DNA of 64,000 nucleotides from contig ML976678.1 of NCBI GenBank assembly GCA_010015655.1, positions 573,693 to 637,692 on the forward strand. The letters are read 5' to 3'. Of the stretch, positions 1 to 12,100 are shown piece after piece. The notes below the pieces were generated by a model. That model saw nothing but the letters and a program-made list of their open reading frames with translations, was not told where the DNA came from and did not search any database. How positions within the stretch are numbered: position 1 is the first letter of the stretch; every line of letters begins with the position of its first letter. Source of the DNA: Bimuria novae-zelandiae CBS 107.79 (lineage: Eukaryota; Ascomycota; Dothideomycetes; Pleosporales; Didymosphaeriaceae). The translations under genes and the position numbers were made by a program.

Positions 1-1853
1 TTACCAATATATGAGGCAGAGCCGAGATTGAGCCGTCCTAGACGGGCGTCAGGGTCCACCAGATCCCAACCGGCAAACCGTACCGCGCCCAAGCGCTCAG
101 CGACAGCCAAAAAAAGCCGCAAAGATACGTCATCACCAGGGCGTCTGTACGAAAGCGATCAATCCAACTATGACGATGAAAGAGCTGCCCGAAAGACCAC
201 TACCAAGCGAACAGAGTTGAGACAGGCTTCGACTTCGTCTGGCATCGATCAGTTTGAGCGATCGCACACTGAACCTTTTCTCCCTCGCCGTAACCCGCAA
301 CACGAGAATTCTATCATCCGAGTAGAATCGAGACAGAGAGTTGCCAAAACGCGCGTACCCCGGTGGGACTCAACAACCTCGCCCCAGGCGATTGCGAACC
401 GCAGACCCTTCAGTGAGGCAGATTTTAAGGACATCTGCCGTACATTACGAAATAGCGGTAAAGAAACATGGAGTCGCATTCCACGAATTTATGTAATATT
501 GCGCATCATCGATCAGGTGTCGGCAATGGATATTTTCCTGGAGGAAAAGCTGACAGACCTCTCTTTCCCTTTCAGTAACAGGACATTACCAACATCGCTG
601 AAGTCCTCAGCCGTTAGAGCACAATTTCTAAAAGCGCAGAAATTCGTTTTGAACACGTCGTTGACCCTCGAGAAAGGGAAACACTGCCATTTCCGGGACG
701 AGGATCAGATTCCGCTCCAAAGGATGGCTGAGCTAGGCAAAGGTGCCTTTAGCTATGTCGATCATGTGCTTAGTACTCTTAGCTACAAAGAGTACGCTAG
801 GAAATTGATCTCACGCGGTCGAACATTTCGCAAAGACCAACAAATTTTGAAGGAGTTCGAGAAGGAACTCGCCACGTTAAAGAAAGTATCCCATCGACAT
901 ATCGTGGAGCTTGTGGGAAGCTATACAGACCCAAGGTCAGCTATGATATCCAACCTGAACGAAAACGTCTAATTCTCTATAGATACGTTGGGATTCTTAT
1001 GTCGCCTGTTGCCGACTGTAACCTTAAACAGTTCTTGAGTCGCGATCCGATGTCACCTTCCGATCGATCGTTTCTCTCAACCTTCTTCGGATGCCTTGCA
1101 TCTGCACTCAGATATCTACATGAGAACTGCATTCGCCATCGCGATATCAAGCCCCAGAACGTACTCGTAAAATCGCACCAAGTCTTCCTCACCGACTTCG
1201 GTATAAGCCGAGATTGGTCGGAACTCGGACATAGTACCACAGAAGGACCCGCGACCAAGACTTTGCGGTATAGCGCGCCTGAAGTCGCCGCCGACATGCC
1301 TAGGAACTCTTCCGCAGACATCTGGTCGCTAGGCTGTGTCTTCTTAGAGATCTGGACGGTCTTGTGCGGTAGTAATCTAGCCGATTTGACTGCGCATATG
1401 GAGATTTGTGGGACCCTCTCTACCATCTATTATCAGAATATCCAAGCTGTGGTACCGTGGTGTAAGACACTGCGATCCAAGGCCGGCGATGAGGGTCTGG
1501 AAAGACCTCACGAGTGGATTAAGAACATGCTGAGGAACGCAGAAGATCGATGCACCGTCCATGATCTTTTCGATCGCATACAAGAGACGAACGCAGACCA
1601 CAACGTTCTGGTAAAATTCTCCGATAACTGCTGTATCGTGGATGATGACGTCACTGATCGAATTTCGCTACCTAATACATCTGATACAGACTACGAGGAT
1701 GACGAAGATTTTGAAGAAGGGCGTTATCCTGATCGACCTGGACTGCCTACGTCCGTGGCTAGGGCAACTGCTGGTTACGATGATGAGCAATTCGAGCTGT
1801 GGAGCAGGGCATGGCGTAGAGGCTGGCATACTGACCCTGCTACTCTACACTAG
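1..1853 (+). CDS. Serine/threonine protein kinase, 5' end outside window
   Basis: Two exons, 1-935 and 983-1853, joined across a 47-nt intron (gtcagc...ctatag, branch ctaat). The join keeps frame and restores the kinase hinge region. The frame is open from base 1 and has no ATG before the domain, so the true start lies upstream; at least 601 residues are visible. A basic, low-complexity N-terminal part comes first, then the kinase domain: glycine loop GKGAFSYV, the ATP-binding lysine in YARKLI, HRDIKPQN at 1137-1160, DFG at 1194-1202 and APE at 1275-1283. All catalytic residues are present, so activity is expected. An acidic tail follows (DTDYEDDEDFEEG). The closest subfamily could not be decided; many ascomycetes have lineage-specific kinases of this build. 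It is the only feature left of the secreted-protein gene and is transcribed away from the window edge. Confidence 0.85.
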
Positions 1854-2494
1854 TTCTCATGTACTCGTACTACGAATCAAACTAAGCATAGCATTGCCCA
1901 ACTGCAGTGCTACACCGTGTAGACAGCTTTTTGACCCGCCCTGATGGTTCTGTTCGCCTATCCGCGCCCAGTCGTGTGGGTACAAGGTCTGGTAAGAGAG
2001 TTCCATTTAGCATTGTCTAGTCCTGTGTGTTGCCCCAGGATAAGCAATACAGTGTTTAACACACCTACTTTGTACCTGGTCGTCTGGCGTTCCGATTATA
2101 AGAAATGAGGATGGTGATGTTGAGACCTTGTAGTTCTGGCAGATTTCCCTCACGCATTGGCGATTGAAGAACAATCATCGCTCATGTGACCATTGTCAAC
2201 CCAATCGTCAAGGTACAAGGTCAGCTAAGACACCGCTATTTAGTAGTATCTTAGTTTTGTGTTATACTTGAGGACGCCCTTTTGTTGCTGTAATCATCAT
2301 CGCGTTTCTCAGTTGCTGTGTGTTGCATGATCTGTTCAGGTCCTTAACGACGATAGAAGCAACCCTTGAGGATGAACAATAGCTCTAACAAGGATTAATA
2401 TTACTTTTTAGCTAATCTTAGGGATTGTGAGGATATCATATCCAGCAGCACTGGAGCTGTTAAAGGTATATAACACATACATCACCATTGCTCA
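1854..2494. other. Intergenic spacer between convergent genes
   Basis: This stretch separates the 3' ends of the kinase gene and the secreted-protein gene, which converge. I see no credible ORF, repeat or RNA gene in it. It should hold the 3' UTRs of both genes. Confidence 0.6.
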
Positions 2495-4563
2495 TCATTC
2501 CCTCGCCCACCCCAGCACGCCTCGCTTCCTCTTCCTCGCAGGCGCCGTCACCAACGCACTCTTGCCCCCAAGATCACTATAACACTGCACATTCGTCGGC
2601 TGCTTCACACTTCTCGCGCTGTAGCTCCATTGCCCGCTACCCACATTACCCACCCTTGTCATGACCAGCCTCGTAGCGTTATTGTTCAGCGCCAGAGTCA
2701 TGGCTTTGTTATCTCCGTTCGCAACGTTGGAATGGCATGTCACACCGATAGTCCCAGATTGGCGGGACTCCCAGGTGTACGTGTCGAGCGTGACTTCGTC
2801 TGCCGCGGTGTTGACCACTTTGATGGCGACGGATGCCTTGGAGGTGACGGTAGTGTCAGATTTGAGCGAGATGGTGAGTTCGAAGTTGAGGGTGGTGAGA
2901 GAGGCGACTTTGGGGGCAACGAAGGTTGCTGTTGGCGAAGTTGGGTTTTGGATGGTCACCTAAAAGTGTTAGCTTGGACATCGTGGGTTATGTGGGATGA
3001 ATAGCTTACCGATGCACTGGCTGCAGCGGGCTTGACCTGAGTCCAAGCGAAGTTGAGTTGGCTGTTTGAAAGCCTCGTGTTGTTGTTCTGGGCCTTGAGG
3101 AGGATGGTTGCGCCTCCACGCTGATCAGCGGTGAATGCAGCTATAAAGGCAACGGGCTCGTTCGCCGTCGGCTGGTTAGGATCATTGGGGCTGCAAGTTT
3201 TCGACGGAGCTGGGGGAGAGGGACCCGGAAATGGGTCGAGCTGCCCAAACTGCTCACCGTCCAGGAAGTCTCCCTGCACGAGACCGCGGATGTCGGCGAA
3301 ATCATAAGGCACCGGCTCCGCTCCTGGAACGTTGATTTCCGGTTGGATCCACTCTGTCACGGGAGTGACGTATTGGCCGGCTTTGATACCATCTTTTGTC
3401 TCAATGACCGGGTTATTTGTTTTCACGACATATTCGCGCGTGTAAGGGGTCGAAACCGCGACACGAGCCTCCCACTTGCATCGGACGTCACCGGCTCTTG
3501 GGGTAGCAGAACCGACCTAGAAACAGTCAGTACGTACGCGGGATAGGGATCTTTGAGCAGCTTGCCTGTCGTTCGGTCTCATCACCTGTACATGGGTCTA
3601 CCTCTATTGCAAAAACGCTGACCGAAGCCCCAGCACAACTCGAAAGGTATCCAATGAACTAAAGAGTTGTCAGTCTAATAATCATCGTTAATTCTCACAG
3701 TGATACTCACTCGGCTGTCGGCAACCTCGACGTTGGGCGAATTGTCGGTCACCCCAATGATAGCATCTTCCACAAAGATGTAATTGGGCACAGTGGACGA
3801 CGCAGAGGTTGTGACTTGAACATTAGTGGCGGAAGCCTCATATACAAGAAGCTCGCCACCCTTGGGCAGTGCAGTATATGTGATGTAGTCTCCGACCAGG
3901 AAAGGAACCATGGAAAGTGGATCAGGGGCGGCGAAGTTTGTCGAACCCGCTGGTCGGTTCGACGAGGGGCATTTAGGATCATTAGCAGAACGTGGGAAGC
4001 ACATCGGGAACCCGGAGAACGCGCTGATCGACGGATTCTCGTCGTCGACTGGGAAAAATGGAGCGAGGTTGGACGCTTTTCCAAACCTGCCGTTCGGGTC
4101 GCTGAGTCGAAGTTTGGTACCGAGACCACGAATCGTGAAAGAACCGTCGGCGACATCAATAGAGTCAATGTATCCTACTCCCGCTCGCACACTGAAGCCA
4201 GCGTTGACAATTATTTGTGCTGCGGTGGCTGTGCCGGCAATGATGTTCCCGAAAACGGACACTTCGTAGCCGTCCACACCTGCAGCACAGAGATCCCGGA
4301 ATTTGGCCCAGACGACAGGAAATTGTACAAGAAGGTTCTTCGGTACTTTGATAGACCAGCCATCGACTGATATTGTGCCACCTGAGTTGTAATCACCAGT
4401 GTCGGTGGTACACCTAACCACGTTAGAATCTCGAGATGCAAGAAGAGTGAGGTCCTTACCCGCCGAATGCGCCTGTGACACCAAGGGGTGAGATGTTTGG
4501 AATGGGAGTGGCAGCGAAGCCTACAGCGGCAAGCGCCAACAACATAGACCCAAGGCGAATCAT
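2495..4563 (-). CDS. Secreted protein of unknown function, five exons
   Basis: Exons on the minus strand are 4563-4460, 4413-3711, 3658-3566, 3516-3010 and 2959-2495, together 623 residues with every junction in frame. The start gives a clear signal peptide: MIRLGSMLLALAAVGFAA, followed by a short mature N-terminus (TPIPNISPL). Introns are 46, 52, 49 and 50 nt. Intron 3 starts with GC (CAG|gcaagc) instead of GT and ends ctag; no GT donor gives a usable intron there. The mature protein has scattered cysteines, several NxS/T sites, a Pro-rich hinge (PFPGPSPPAPS) and a C-terminal beta-rich-looking part ending in a basic run (RKRKRG). No family was recognised. It is probably extracellular or cell-wall associated. 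A TATA-like box lies 66 nt upstream of the ATG. Confidence 0.75.
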
Positions 4564-4628
4564 GATGATTTGGTCAGGCACGCGGAACGAGGCGTCGTGC
4601 TGGTGAGAGACATGCTTCCAGTGTCACC

Positions 4629-4635
4629 TTATATA
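4629..4635 (-). promoter_or_regulatory. TATA-like box of the secreted-protein gene
   Basis: The motif tatataa on the minus strand lies about 66-72 nt upstream of the ATG at 4563. This is a usual distance for a fungal core promoter, so it is the likely TATA element. No experimental start site is known. Confidence 0.45.
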
Positions 4636-6392
4636 CGAACATATTTCTCAGCGCCACGACACGCGGGGAAAGCGTGGGAGCGTTCCCTGTGCCTTCGGTC
4701 TGCGGGTAAGTGGCCCCCGAACGTGCATCGAGAGTCGTTCGCTTGACGGAGTCTCCGTGCTGAAGATCTTTCTGGTCTGGAACCTCGACTGCGAGTGTGC
4801 CCCAGATCGAGCAAGGTCTGGGGCATAGAGGATGGGGTCCCCGTCTGCCACAATAATTCCAAGAAGCTTACCGATGCATCACGAAAAGAGACTGACCAGA
4901 AAGAGCTGTAAAGCTGACATTAGTCGCCGTGACACAGGGTGGTCCTGGCGAGAAGGACAGTCCACGCTGTTGAGCCACTAAAACAAGCTTCTCGCGAAGC
5001 ATCTCCAACTCTGTGGTTAAGGCGGCATTCTTGGAGGATCAGAATACCATGCGGAACGCCTCACGACCGATCCCGGTCAGCGGGAGCGGCTGATGCCGCC
5101 AAGATGCCCGACTCGTATCCTGGTCCCCGTATGAATGGTTTACGCGATTTCGGGGGAGTCAGGACTACTGGCGATCACTCGCCACAAGGCCCGATTTTCC
5201 AGGTTTTTCCTGAGAAGAAGACAAAGAGAAAATGCAATTCTGGTCAATATCCACGAAATCATCACCAAACATGAAAGGCGAAAGGCAAAAGCGAAAGGCT
5301 ACAAAGTAAGCGTAACAGTGTAGCATTACGACCAAACGGATAAGTAACGCTTCGTTGTACAAGCAGCCTGCCGTGTCTATTTTTACTGTGTATGCCAACT
5401 CTTGTGGCCCAGAGACAACGACCCTGCAGCTGGGAAAGCGAGAACCCGAACAGGGAGGAACCTTGGAGAGGAATCGTGCATAATCCAGATTGGTAGAGCA
5501 TAGCGAAGTCCATCAATGTGGCTGTTCTAGAGTTTTTCAGCTGAGACGCGTGCATCCAAATACTTGGCATCCCGCTGTCGCCAAGGACGAAGTCCTCCAT
5601 GGCGGGGTTGAGTGGATCTTGCAGGTAGTGACTTGGAGCAACAACCTTCAATAGCTAGACAAATATGACTGAACAATCCATCTGGATGTCGCCGATGCAG
5701 GTTTGTTGGGGAGGGATGGACTCGGAAGAAAGCAAGCGGCGAATTAGCGGGTGTTCATCATCCAAATTAGGTTTAGACGCCACGCCAAACTGAAGGATCC
5801 GACGGGTGCCACCGCCACCAGCTCCACCACGCGAGACGACAAGCAGGCTGCCACGCGATTTGGCGTCTGCAACTGTCTCAGAACCTGGTACGATATTCTC
5901 GTCGCGTAGCAGAACCTGGCTGCCCGCCAGCTTAGATGGGATTCCGCGAACTGCTGGTCAGTACAATCGAATCAGATGTGACGGTGGCTGTCGCCAAAGG
6001 GACGTATGTCTCGGGTCCGGAGGGGAAACTAATCACCCAAACTAGCACTATCCACAGAAACGCACTCTTCGTTGAAGCTTTATTGACTTGGCATGTGTGC
6101 TAATACGAGAATCTGATTCTCCACTCGTACGACTCCGCTCCTGCTTCCGCTTCTACATATACACCAGGATACGAGCTTTGGAGCCATCGAGATCACTCTG
6201 TGCTAACATTAGGTCGTAATCCCACTTCTTCTATCTCTCTGATAGGGGCGGCAAGGAACTTCGGTTGGACTGCAATGGATTTGCTTGGAATTTACTACAT
6301 AAAGTATGGTTCAGAGATATTCCTAAAAATCAATACACGGACAGTGTAGCCGATTGGAGTGTCTATCCTCTATGTATGTATGTATGTATGTT
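4636..6392. other. Spacer with no supported gene, possible minus-strand relic
   Basis: No ORF here has a recognisable domain. On the minus strand about 5950-5660 reads as a gene-like frame (with DENIVPGSETVADAK), and 5610-5270 contains another (MEDFVLGDSGMPSIWMHAS). The two do not join through convincing splice sites, and the first has no start codon. They may be the remains of an old gene. A microsatellite of tgta/tatg units (tatgtatgtatgtatgt) sits near 6374-6390, just past the stop of the next gene. Confidence 0.3.
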
Positions 6393-7933
6393 TTAGGCAG
6401 CAAACGCATAGCTTCCAATGATCCGATATACCTCCCACGGTCCAATCCTTGCTTTTTGCTCTTGCATCTTCAAAATTGCTGCCACTGTTGCTGCTTCCTT
6501 CACTCTAAAGTGCACGGCAATATGATCAAGTTGTTTGATAATCCATTCCTTTGCTCTTGGAGGACACGCGTGAGACCATGCGGCCACGTATAGACCGTGC
6601 AGGAGGATATAAGTATCGAGAAAATGCGACAACGTGTGGGCATGCGAACACGATTTCGACTCTGCTGGTAGCCTATGCCTAGCAGGACCATTGCAGTCAG
6701 TCATCTGGGGTACTGCTGCGCAGATCTCTTGGACCACCAGAACAATCGTCTCGTAAGCACGTTTGCTGACTGCGTCCTCCGCATTCGTACATGATCCGAT
6801 GATCATATCGCACAGGACGATTCGCACACAGCGCAAGACGTTCCACGTCTGCGTTTCCATGCGTGATGGATAGACATCATAAAAGCCATCCAAGCTCGTA
6901 TTCTCCTGGTCTTTCCCCACGTATATCCTTTGATACGACCACTTTGGCGATGCTTCACGATCAACTATTTCTAGCCTTTGTGCCAGGTCAACACATATTC
7001 GAACTTGCTCTTCCCTTGTCAAACGATCTTTCTTAATGTCGCAGACCAAATCGATAACCTCTAACGTGATATTGGTGAGCCTCCACTTTGGATGCGAAAC
7101 ATCGGCGTAATTTGCCATGTGCTCTCTTATCTCGAGGATTTCATGTGGTACACTATTCCCGACACTCATAGAAACCACGACCGCGTTGAGTGCAAGTCTC
7201 GTGAGCGCCTTCAAGCCACCTGTATCGGTAAATGTGTGCAAGCCTTTGATTTTGATAAGCGCCAAAGCACCATCGACATGGGCACGTTGAGCCACGACAC
7301 CATTAGGCTTTGGATCTGCAATCTTCTCAAATAGGTCTAGTACCAGCGAGGCTTCAAGTGTACTCGTGTCTTGGGCCATTTTACTATCCTGCAGCACTTT
7401 GGTCGTCTTCCTGAGCGCGCTCACGTACTTTCGTCGACCCAAAGTCTGCGCGGAGGGCGAGCTCGTGTGATGTGACAGAAAGGCTAGACTAGCGGCATCG
7501 ATGCTGAGAGAAAGGTGTTCTGGTGCACTCCTTGGATCAAAACTCCGGTAGAGGAAGTCCCATGCTCGGCTAAAGTCCGCGATGTAGTAGGCAAAGAACA
7601 GCTCTCGCGCCTGCACCTGAAGGTCTAATGGTAGATGCGATAGCTTGAAGCTTGCCTGGCCGATGCGCTTTGGTTTTGTGGCTAGTTTACCGGCTGAAGC
7701 AGCCTTCATATGCATCAGCTGCGTTTCGTCCTCTATACGCAGAGACGAGACATCCCGGTAACCATAGCATCGGGATCCAACTCGCAGACAGGAGCTGCAG
7801 GATGGACGTTGAAGATTGCACTACAGCTTCTTAGTAACCGTTTAAAGAAACAAACAAACAAGAGTACGCGTACACGAAGCTTTCTATCTCGGCACCTTTG
7901 GCAAGCCCTAGATGGTTCACCGCGAAATACCAT
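6393..7933 (-). CDS. Zn2Cys6 fungal transcription factor
   Basis: Two exons, 7933-7874 and 7820-6393, joined over a 53-nt intron (gtacgc...ctgtag, branch ttactaag); 495 residues. The intron falls inside the zinc cluster, and splicing restores all six cysteines: CQRC in exon 1, then CNLQRPSCSSCLRVGSRC. The unspliced reading does not. The spacing is the Gal4-type binuclear cluster at residues about 11-40. The long C-terminal part is helical and matches the Fungal_trans_2 type of regulatory region found in Zn2Cys6 proteins. It would act in the nucleus, binding CGG-type half sites. Targets cannot be told from the neighbourhood. The dehydrogenase at 8512 is divergently transcribed from it with about 580 bp between start codons, so co-regulation is possible but unproven. 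Confidence 0.85.
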
Positions 7934-8421
7934 ATTGATTGATTTTGTAGGTGTTGTGGTAGTCGCGTCTGGACTCCTGTTGCACCTTTCCTGGGCCGCG
8001 AATGATGGGTAACGAACAACTAGGTTTCACTCCTGTCGGAACTGTGTATTCGACTCTCCTTACGATCAGGCTGTTGCGGTTGAAGGGACGCGAACTATGG
8101 GAATGGTATGAAATTGGCAGAGGATGACACTAGCCGCCGAAGCGACCACAGTCGAATGTCGCCGCAACACGGACCATCCAATCAAAAGCAGAGGCCCTAG
8201 TCCATTTTCGGTATGCATTTCGGCGCTTACCACAAGTACTGGAGTCTTTGTCTCTATAATTTTCCGCACCGGTGAATAAAAGTGGCTTAAATCCGACTTC
8301 CATTCCATATCTCCTTAACGCAGTTGCGTTAAACTATGGTGTCGCCTAAACAAGTATGTAGTACGTGCGACTCACGATGGATTTAAGTCCAGCAACCCCA
8401 GTGGCTCCGCTCTCGAGTGAG

Positions 8422-8428
8422 TATATAA
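8422..8428 (+). promoter_or_regulatory. TATA-like box of the short-chain dehydrogenase gene
   Basis: The sequence gtatataagg contains a TATA-type element about 85 nt upstream of the ATG at 8512. The leader between them is C/A/T-rich, as is usual for fungal 5' UTRs. Confidence 0.5.
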
Positions 8429-8511
8429 GGACCTCAAGTTGGCCGTATATTCCAGCAGCAACCAAATAGTCACTTGCATCTCAATCTTCATAACAATCTC
8501 CCAAAGCCAAA

Positions 8512-9353
8512 ATGTCTTTCCCATTCAAGCACATCCTCATCGTCGGCGCAACATCCGGCATAGGAAGAGCAATGGCCGACAAGCTCATCGCAGAAGGCAT
8601 CCACGTCACCGCCGTCGGTCGTCGTCAAGACCGTCTCGATGCCTTCGTCTCCGCTCACGGTCCTTCCAAGGCTTCCAGCTTAGCCGGCGATATCTCCAAG
8701 CTCGATAGTATCCCCGCCTTCGTCGAGAAGTACAACCGCCTGTTCCACTATCTTCTACACCTCACTAACAAGTTTACAGCGCCATTAAGGAACATCCCAC
8801 TGTCGACGCTATCTTCCTCAACGCCGGCATGCAGCGCCACTTCAACTTCGCGGACCCCGCCAATGTCAACCTCTCCCATTTCTACGAGGAAATGACTACG
8901 AACTTCACTGCCTCCGTCGCACTCACGCACGCCTTCCTCCCACATCTGCTTGCATCCGCGAACCCTACTGCTCTCATCTACACAGGAACGCACATCTCGC
9001 TTGTCCCGGCCTATCGTATGCCCGCTTACAGCGCGTCCAAGGCCGCGCTCGACGCCTTCATCCAATGCATCCGCGAACAGCTTCGCGACACCAAGGTGAA
9101 TATCTTGCACGTCTCGCCGCCGCTCGTGCAGACGGAGATACATGATTACGAGATAGGCGCGGAGAGAGGGCGAAAGATGGGCATGCCGGTGGAGCAATTC
9201 GTGGAGGAGACGTGGGCGGAGTTGAAGGCCGGGAAGAAGGACGTGTACATCGGAACCATTGCGGCGAGCACGAAGGAGCAGATCATGGAGATTGCGGATA
9301 AGAGGGCTGAGGCGATGGGGAGGCTGAACGAGCTGATTAGGAACTTTCAGTGA
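8512..9353 (+). CDS. Short-chain dehydrogenase/reductase (classical SDR)
   Basis: Two exons, 8512-8729 and 8780-9353, spliced over a 50-nt intron (gtacaa...ttacag, branch cactaac); 263 residues, the usual SDR length. Splicing restores the stretch before the NAG motif (VDAIFLNAGMQ). Rossmann cofactor loop GATSGIG is at residues about 12-18, a basic pair after beta-2 (GRRQDR) suggests NADP preference, and the catalytic YSASK is at about residues 165-169. A serine lies 13 residues before the catalytic tyrosine. It resembles bacterial and fungal DltE-type oxidoreductases. The substrate cannot be predicted. No other pathway gene stands next to it. Confidence 0.88.
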
Positions 9354-9592
9354 TCTGCTCCATGTGTCAGCATTCGAAGGATAAAGAGCTCTGAATATAG
9401 TCCTGAACTCTACAATGCAAGTGGTCCGTCAGAAATTCGAGCACCATCGCATGCAGCATATGGCCTAACAATACGCCATGAAGACTTTGTGTATTAAGGA
9501 TATGTTTCTGTTTGATATATCCTCCGGTGACATATCGCAAATTGCGTGCAAAGCTGTCCGGGTTCTGTCGGGAGATGCTTTGGCAGTGGGAC

Positions 9593-11769
9593 TTAAAATT
9601 GCTCCCAGTTCAATTTCCAATCAGGCCTGCCCTCTCGCCACTTGTGGAACGGAATTGATCCCGGCATCTCGTCTCCGTTACTGAGCTGCAGTCGAGGGAA
9701 GGAGGTGTTGCGCCAATCGTAGGTGGTTTTCTTCGCCAGCTCATCATTGACCAACAGCACAGCACCTGAGTGCCACCCCGCTGCGCTGACCCTCAGTGCA
9801 AAGTGAGCCCCCAGCCCATCTTCGCCTCCATCCTGGAACACCGTTAGTTTGACCTTTTGATCACATATTCTGAAGCCACAACTAGGACCCTAACCATTTG
9901 AGTACTTACCTCATCCCAAGCTTTGCCTTCTTGTTCAATCCAGTCGCTAACCTCCCCCGCCACGTCTCGGCTACCAGACCACATCTCAATGCGTTCATTT
10001 GCTTCTTCGCCGTCGTTTCCACCGCTGAAAAGAAGCTTTAGCCACTCTTCCTGCTCTTCTCGAAACCACAATTCTCGTCCATGAGTGTAGGCATGTGGTA
10101 AGAGTTCTAGATCAGACCCAGTAGTATGAGTCAGACCCCGTAAGCGAGCCCATGGGATTGCTGACAAACCAAGAGATCCGCGGCTCTGCATCTCCTTGCC
10201 ATAAGACGTGATTTTCCCGTTGGAATGGAGGGCTAAGAAATGAAAGTCACCAAAAGCTATCGACACGACGTTGTTGTGCTGAAAAGCCGGTATGCGCTTT
10301 AAGCCCGATATGTTGGCTTGTTCAGGATTGGTCGTCTGAGCATTCCAACATGCTTCTAAATAATCCTGCTCAGCGATGATGACTTCGCCGTTCCTGAAAA
10401 TCGCAAATCGGCGAAAAGAGCCTTGAACGTCCAGCGGTGTTCCGGCCTGGCTGCGGAATGCGCAAAGCTCTAAGATGTTGTCCGCCTTTTCTTTCTCTTC
10501 CAACTTGCTGCAGAATACTTTGCCGATATCGGTGACGAAGATGACAAAGTTCTCAAGAACAATATAATTTTCGACTTGTCCTACTTCTTCTCCGAGAGCT
10601 CGATCGGGTGCTGACTCTCGCGCTGCTCCCTTCGGACGTTGATATCTAGTTTTCGGTAGTTCGAAGTTTTCAAGCAACAGCATTGTGTCAGGTTCGGCTT
10701 CTTGCTGTTGTGGACGTCGCGGGACCGAGCGAGCGCGCCGAACGAAACCCCCGGGTGCTCTCGGTCGAATAGGCTCCCATACGACTATTCCTATACCACG
10801 CACGTAAGCTGAGCTATAGCTCCATCCAGCTATCACCTGTTTCACGGTCCCGTACAGCGAAGCGTTCATCGGCTTTGAGCCGCTAGACGAATCTTCTTTC
10901 AGGTCTATGTTGACGAACTTGATCTGAACAGCAGAATGACCTATATCGTGCCATGACCAGATCCTTCCGCTGTCTGAAAGACCTAGAATGTGGGATCGGC
11001 CCGCGGAGAATTGACGGATTGTGGTCGTGGGCTCATTGGAGTTTGGATAACCGGGTGGAAATCGTAGTCGTTTTGGGTCCGCGCTACCACCAAAATGTCG
11101 TTCGCCATCTAGCACACCGACGGAGTACAAATCCCCTTTCGAGTTGAGAATAGTGGTGGACCAACCACCGCATTGCAAATCCGCAATAATTCCGAGTGCA
11201 TGTTCACCCTCCATTTCTCCAGGGAGGTGGCATGATCGTGCGTTTGTACGATGACCTAAACGGTGGTTGCTTTCGCTGCCCCAAGTATACACCCGCGTCT
11301 GCGTGAGCAGCCTTTTGTACATCTTCTGCCAACGATCGCCATCATGCTGAACAACTGGTTGATTCGGAACTCGGAAGGTGGCTAGCGCAAACCTTAGCAA
11401 GGCGTATGAAAAATTGGTCAGGACGGGGGTTGGAATGCATGGAATGTCGTGCAAATGGACCCCAAAGATGTTCCACATGGAGTCCGAATAGATGGAGAGA
11501 AATATCGTGCCTTAATGTCTATCGCTCGGCATCGATGATGAGAATCTTCCAGTCCTCGACGTGCTTCGGTTTGTTGACAGTAAGATTTGCATGGAGAAAG
11601 GCTTACCGCGTGTTTGAAAGCTCCAATATGCAGGGTCCAAGCGGATCGAGGGTTGCTGGAACGCTTTACATGTACTGCAAACAGCTAAGAAGCTTTTAGC
11701 ATCGAGATACGGGAATATTGAGACGAGAATATCGAGCGGCAGTTCCGTAATATTGCTGGCTTCGGCCAT
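9593..11769 (-). CDS. SAF1: Saf1-like F-box/RCC1-repeat protein of an SCF ubiquitin ligase
   Basis: Three exons, 11769-11607, 11381-9910 and 9832-9593, giving 624 residues. Introns are 225 nt (gtaagc...gcgctag, branch tgctaag) and 77 nt (gtaagt...ttccag). The N-terminus carries an F-box (LPLDILVSIFPYLDAKSF, residues about 10-27). After the first splice comes the conserved FRVPNQPVVQHDGDRW block, then RCC1-type motifs (VYTWGSESNHRLGH, FSAGRSHILGLSDSG, FGDFHFLALHSNG). The length is close to yeast Saf1. In yeast this protein recruits vacuolar/adenine-pathway substrates to Skp1-Cullin-F-box ligase. The third exon (MPGSIPFHKWREGRPDW) also fits the family. It is transcribed divergently from the eIF2B delta gene, and a transposon now separates the two promoters. 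Confidence 0.85.
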
Positions 11770-12100
11770 GTTGTGCGGTCGGGGTCCTGAGAAATGTATA
11801 CGCCTCCGTACTTAGGTGGGAGAAGGGAAGGCTGGAGATTTCGCTCCTCCCGGAAGAGCGTAATAGAGGGATTGATCGAGGATAGGTTTCAATAAGGTCG
11901 TGACGTAGGTGGTTCGTTCGAATGTTCTGACGATGGAAAACCTGGGCTGCTCAGTTATCCCCCGCACTGTCAAAATCTGCCACAAACGACGCGCCAATCA
12001 GCGTCTAGTCGATCTCAACACCAAATTTGAATTGTGATGACGGCAATTTTTGTTTTACAGCCAAAATCGACCTCTTTCAAAATTGCTACCACATGCAAAC

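Noticed and set aside
4939..5323. Overlapping plus-strand ORFs in the spacer after the secreted-protein gene
   Set aside because: No domain, poor start context, and no splice partners.
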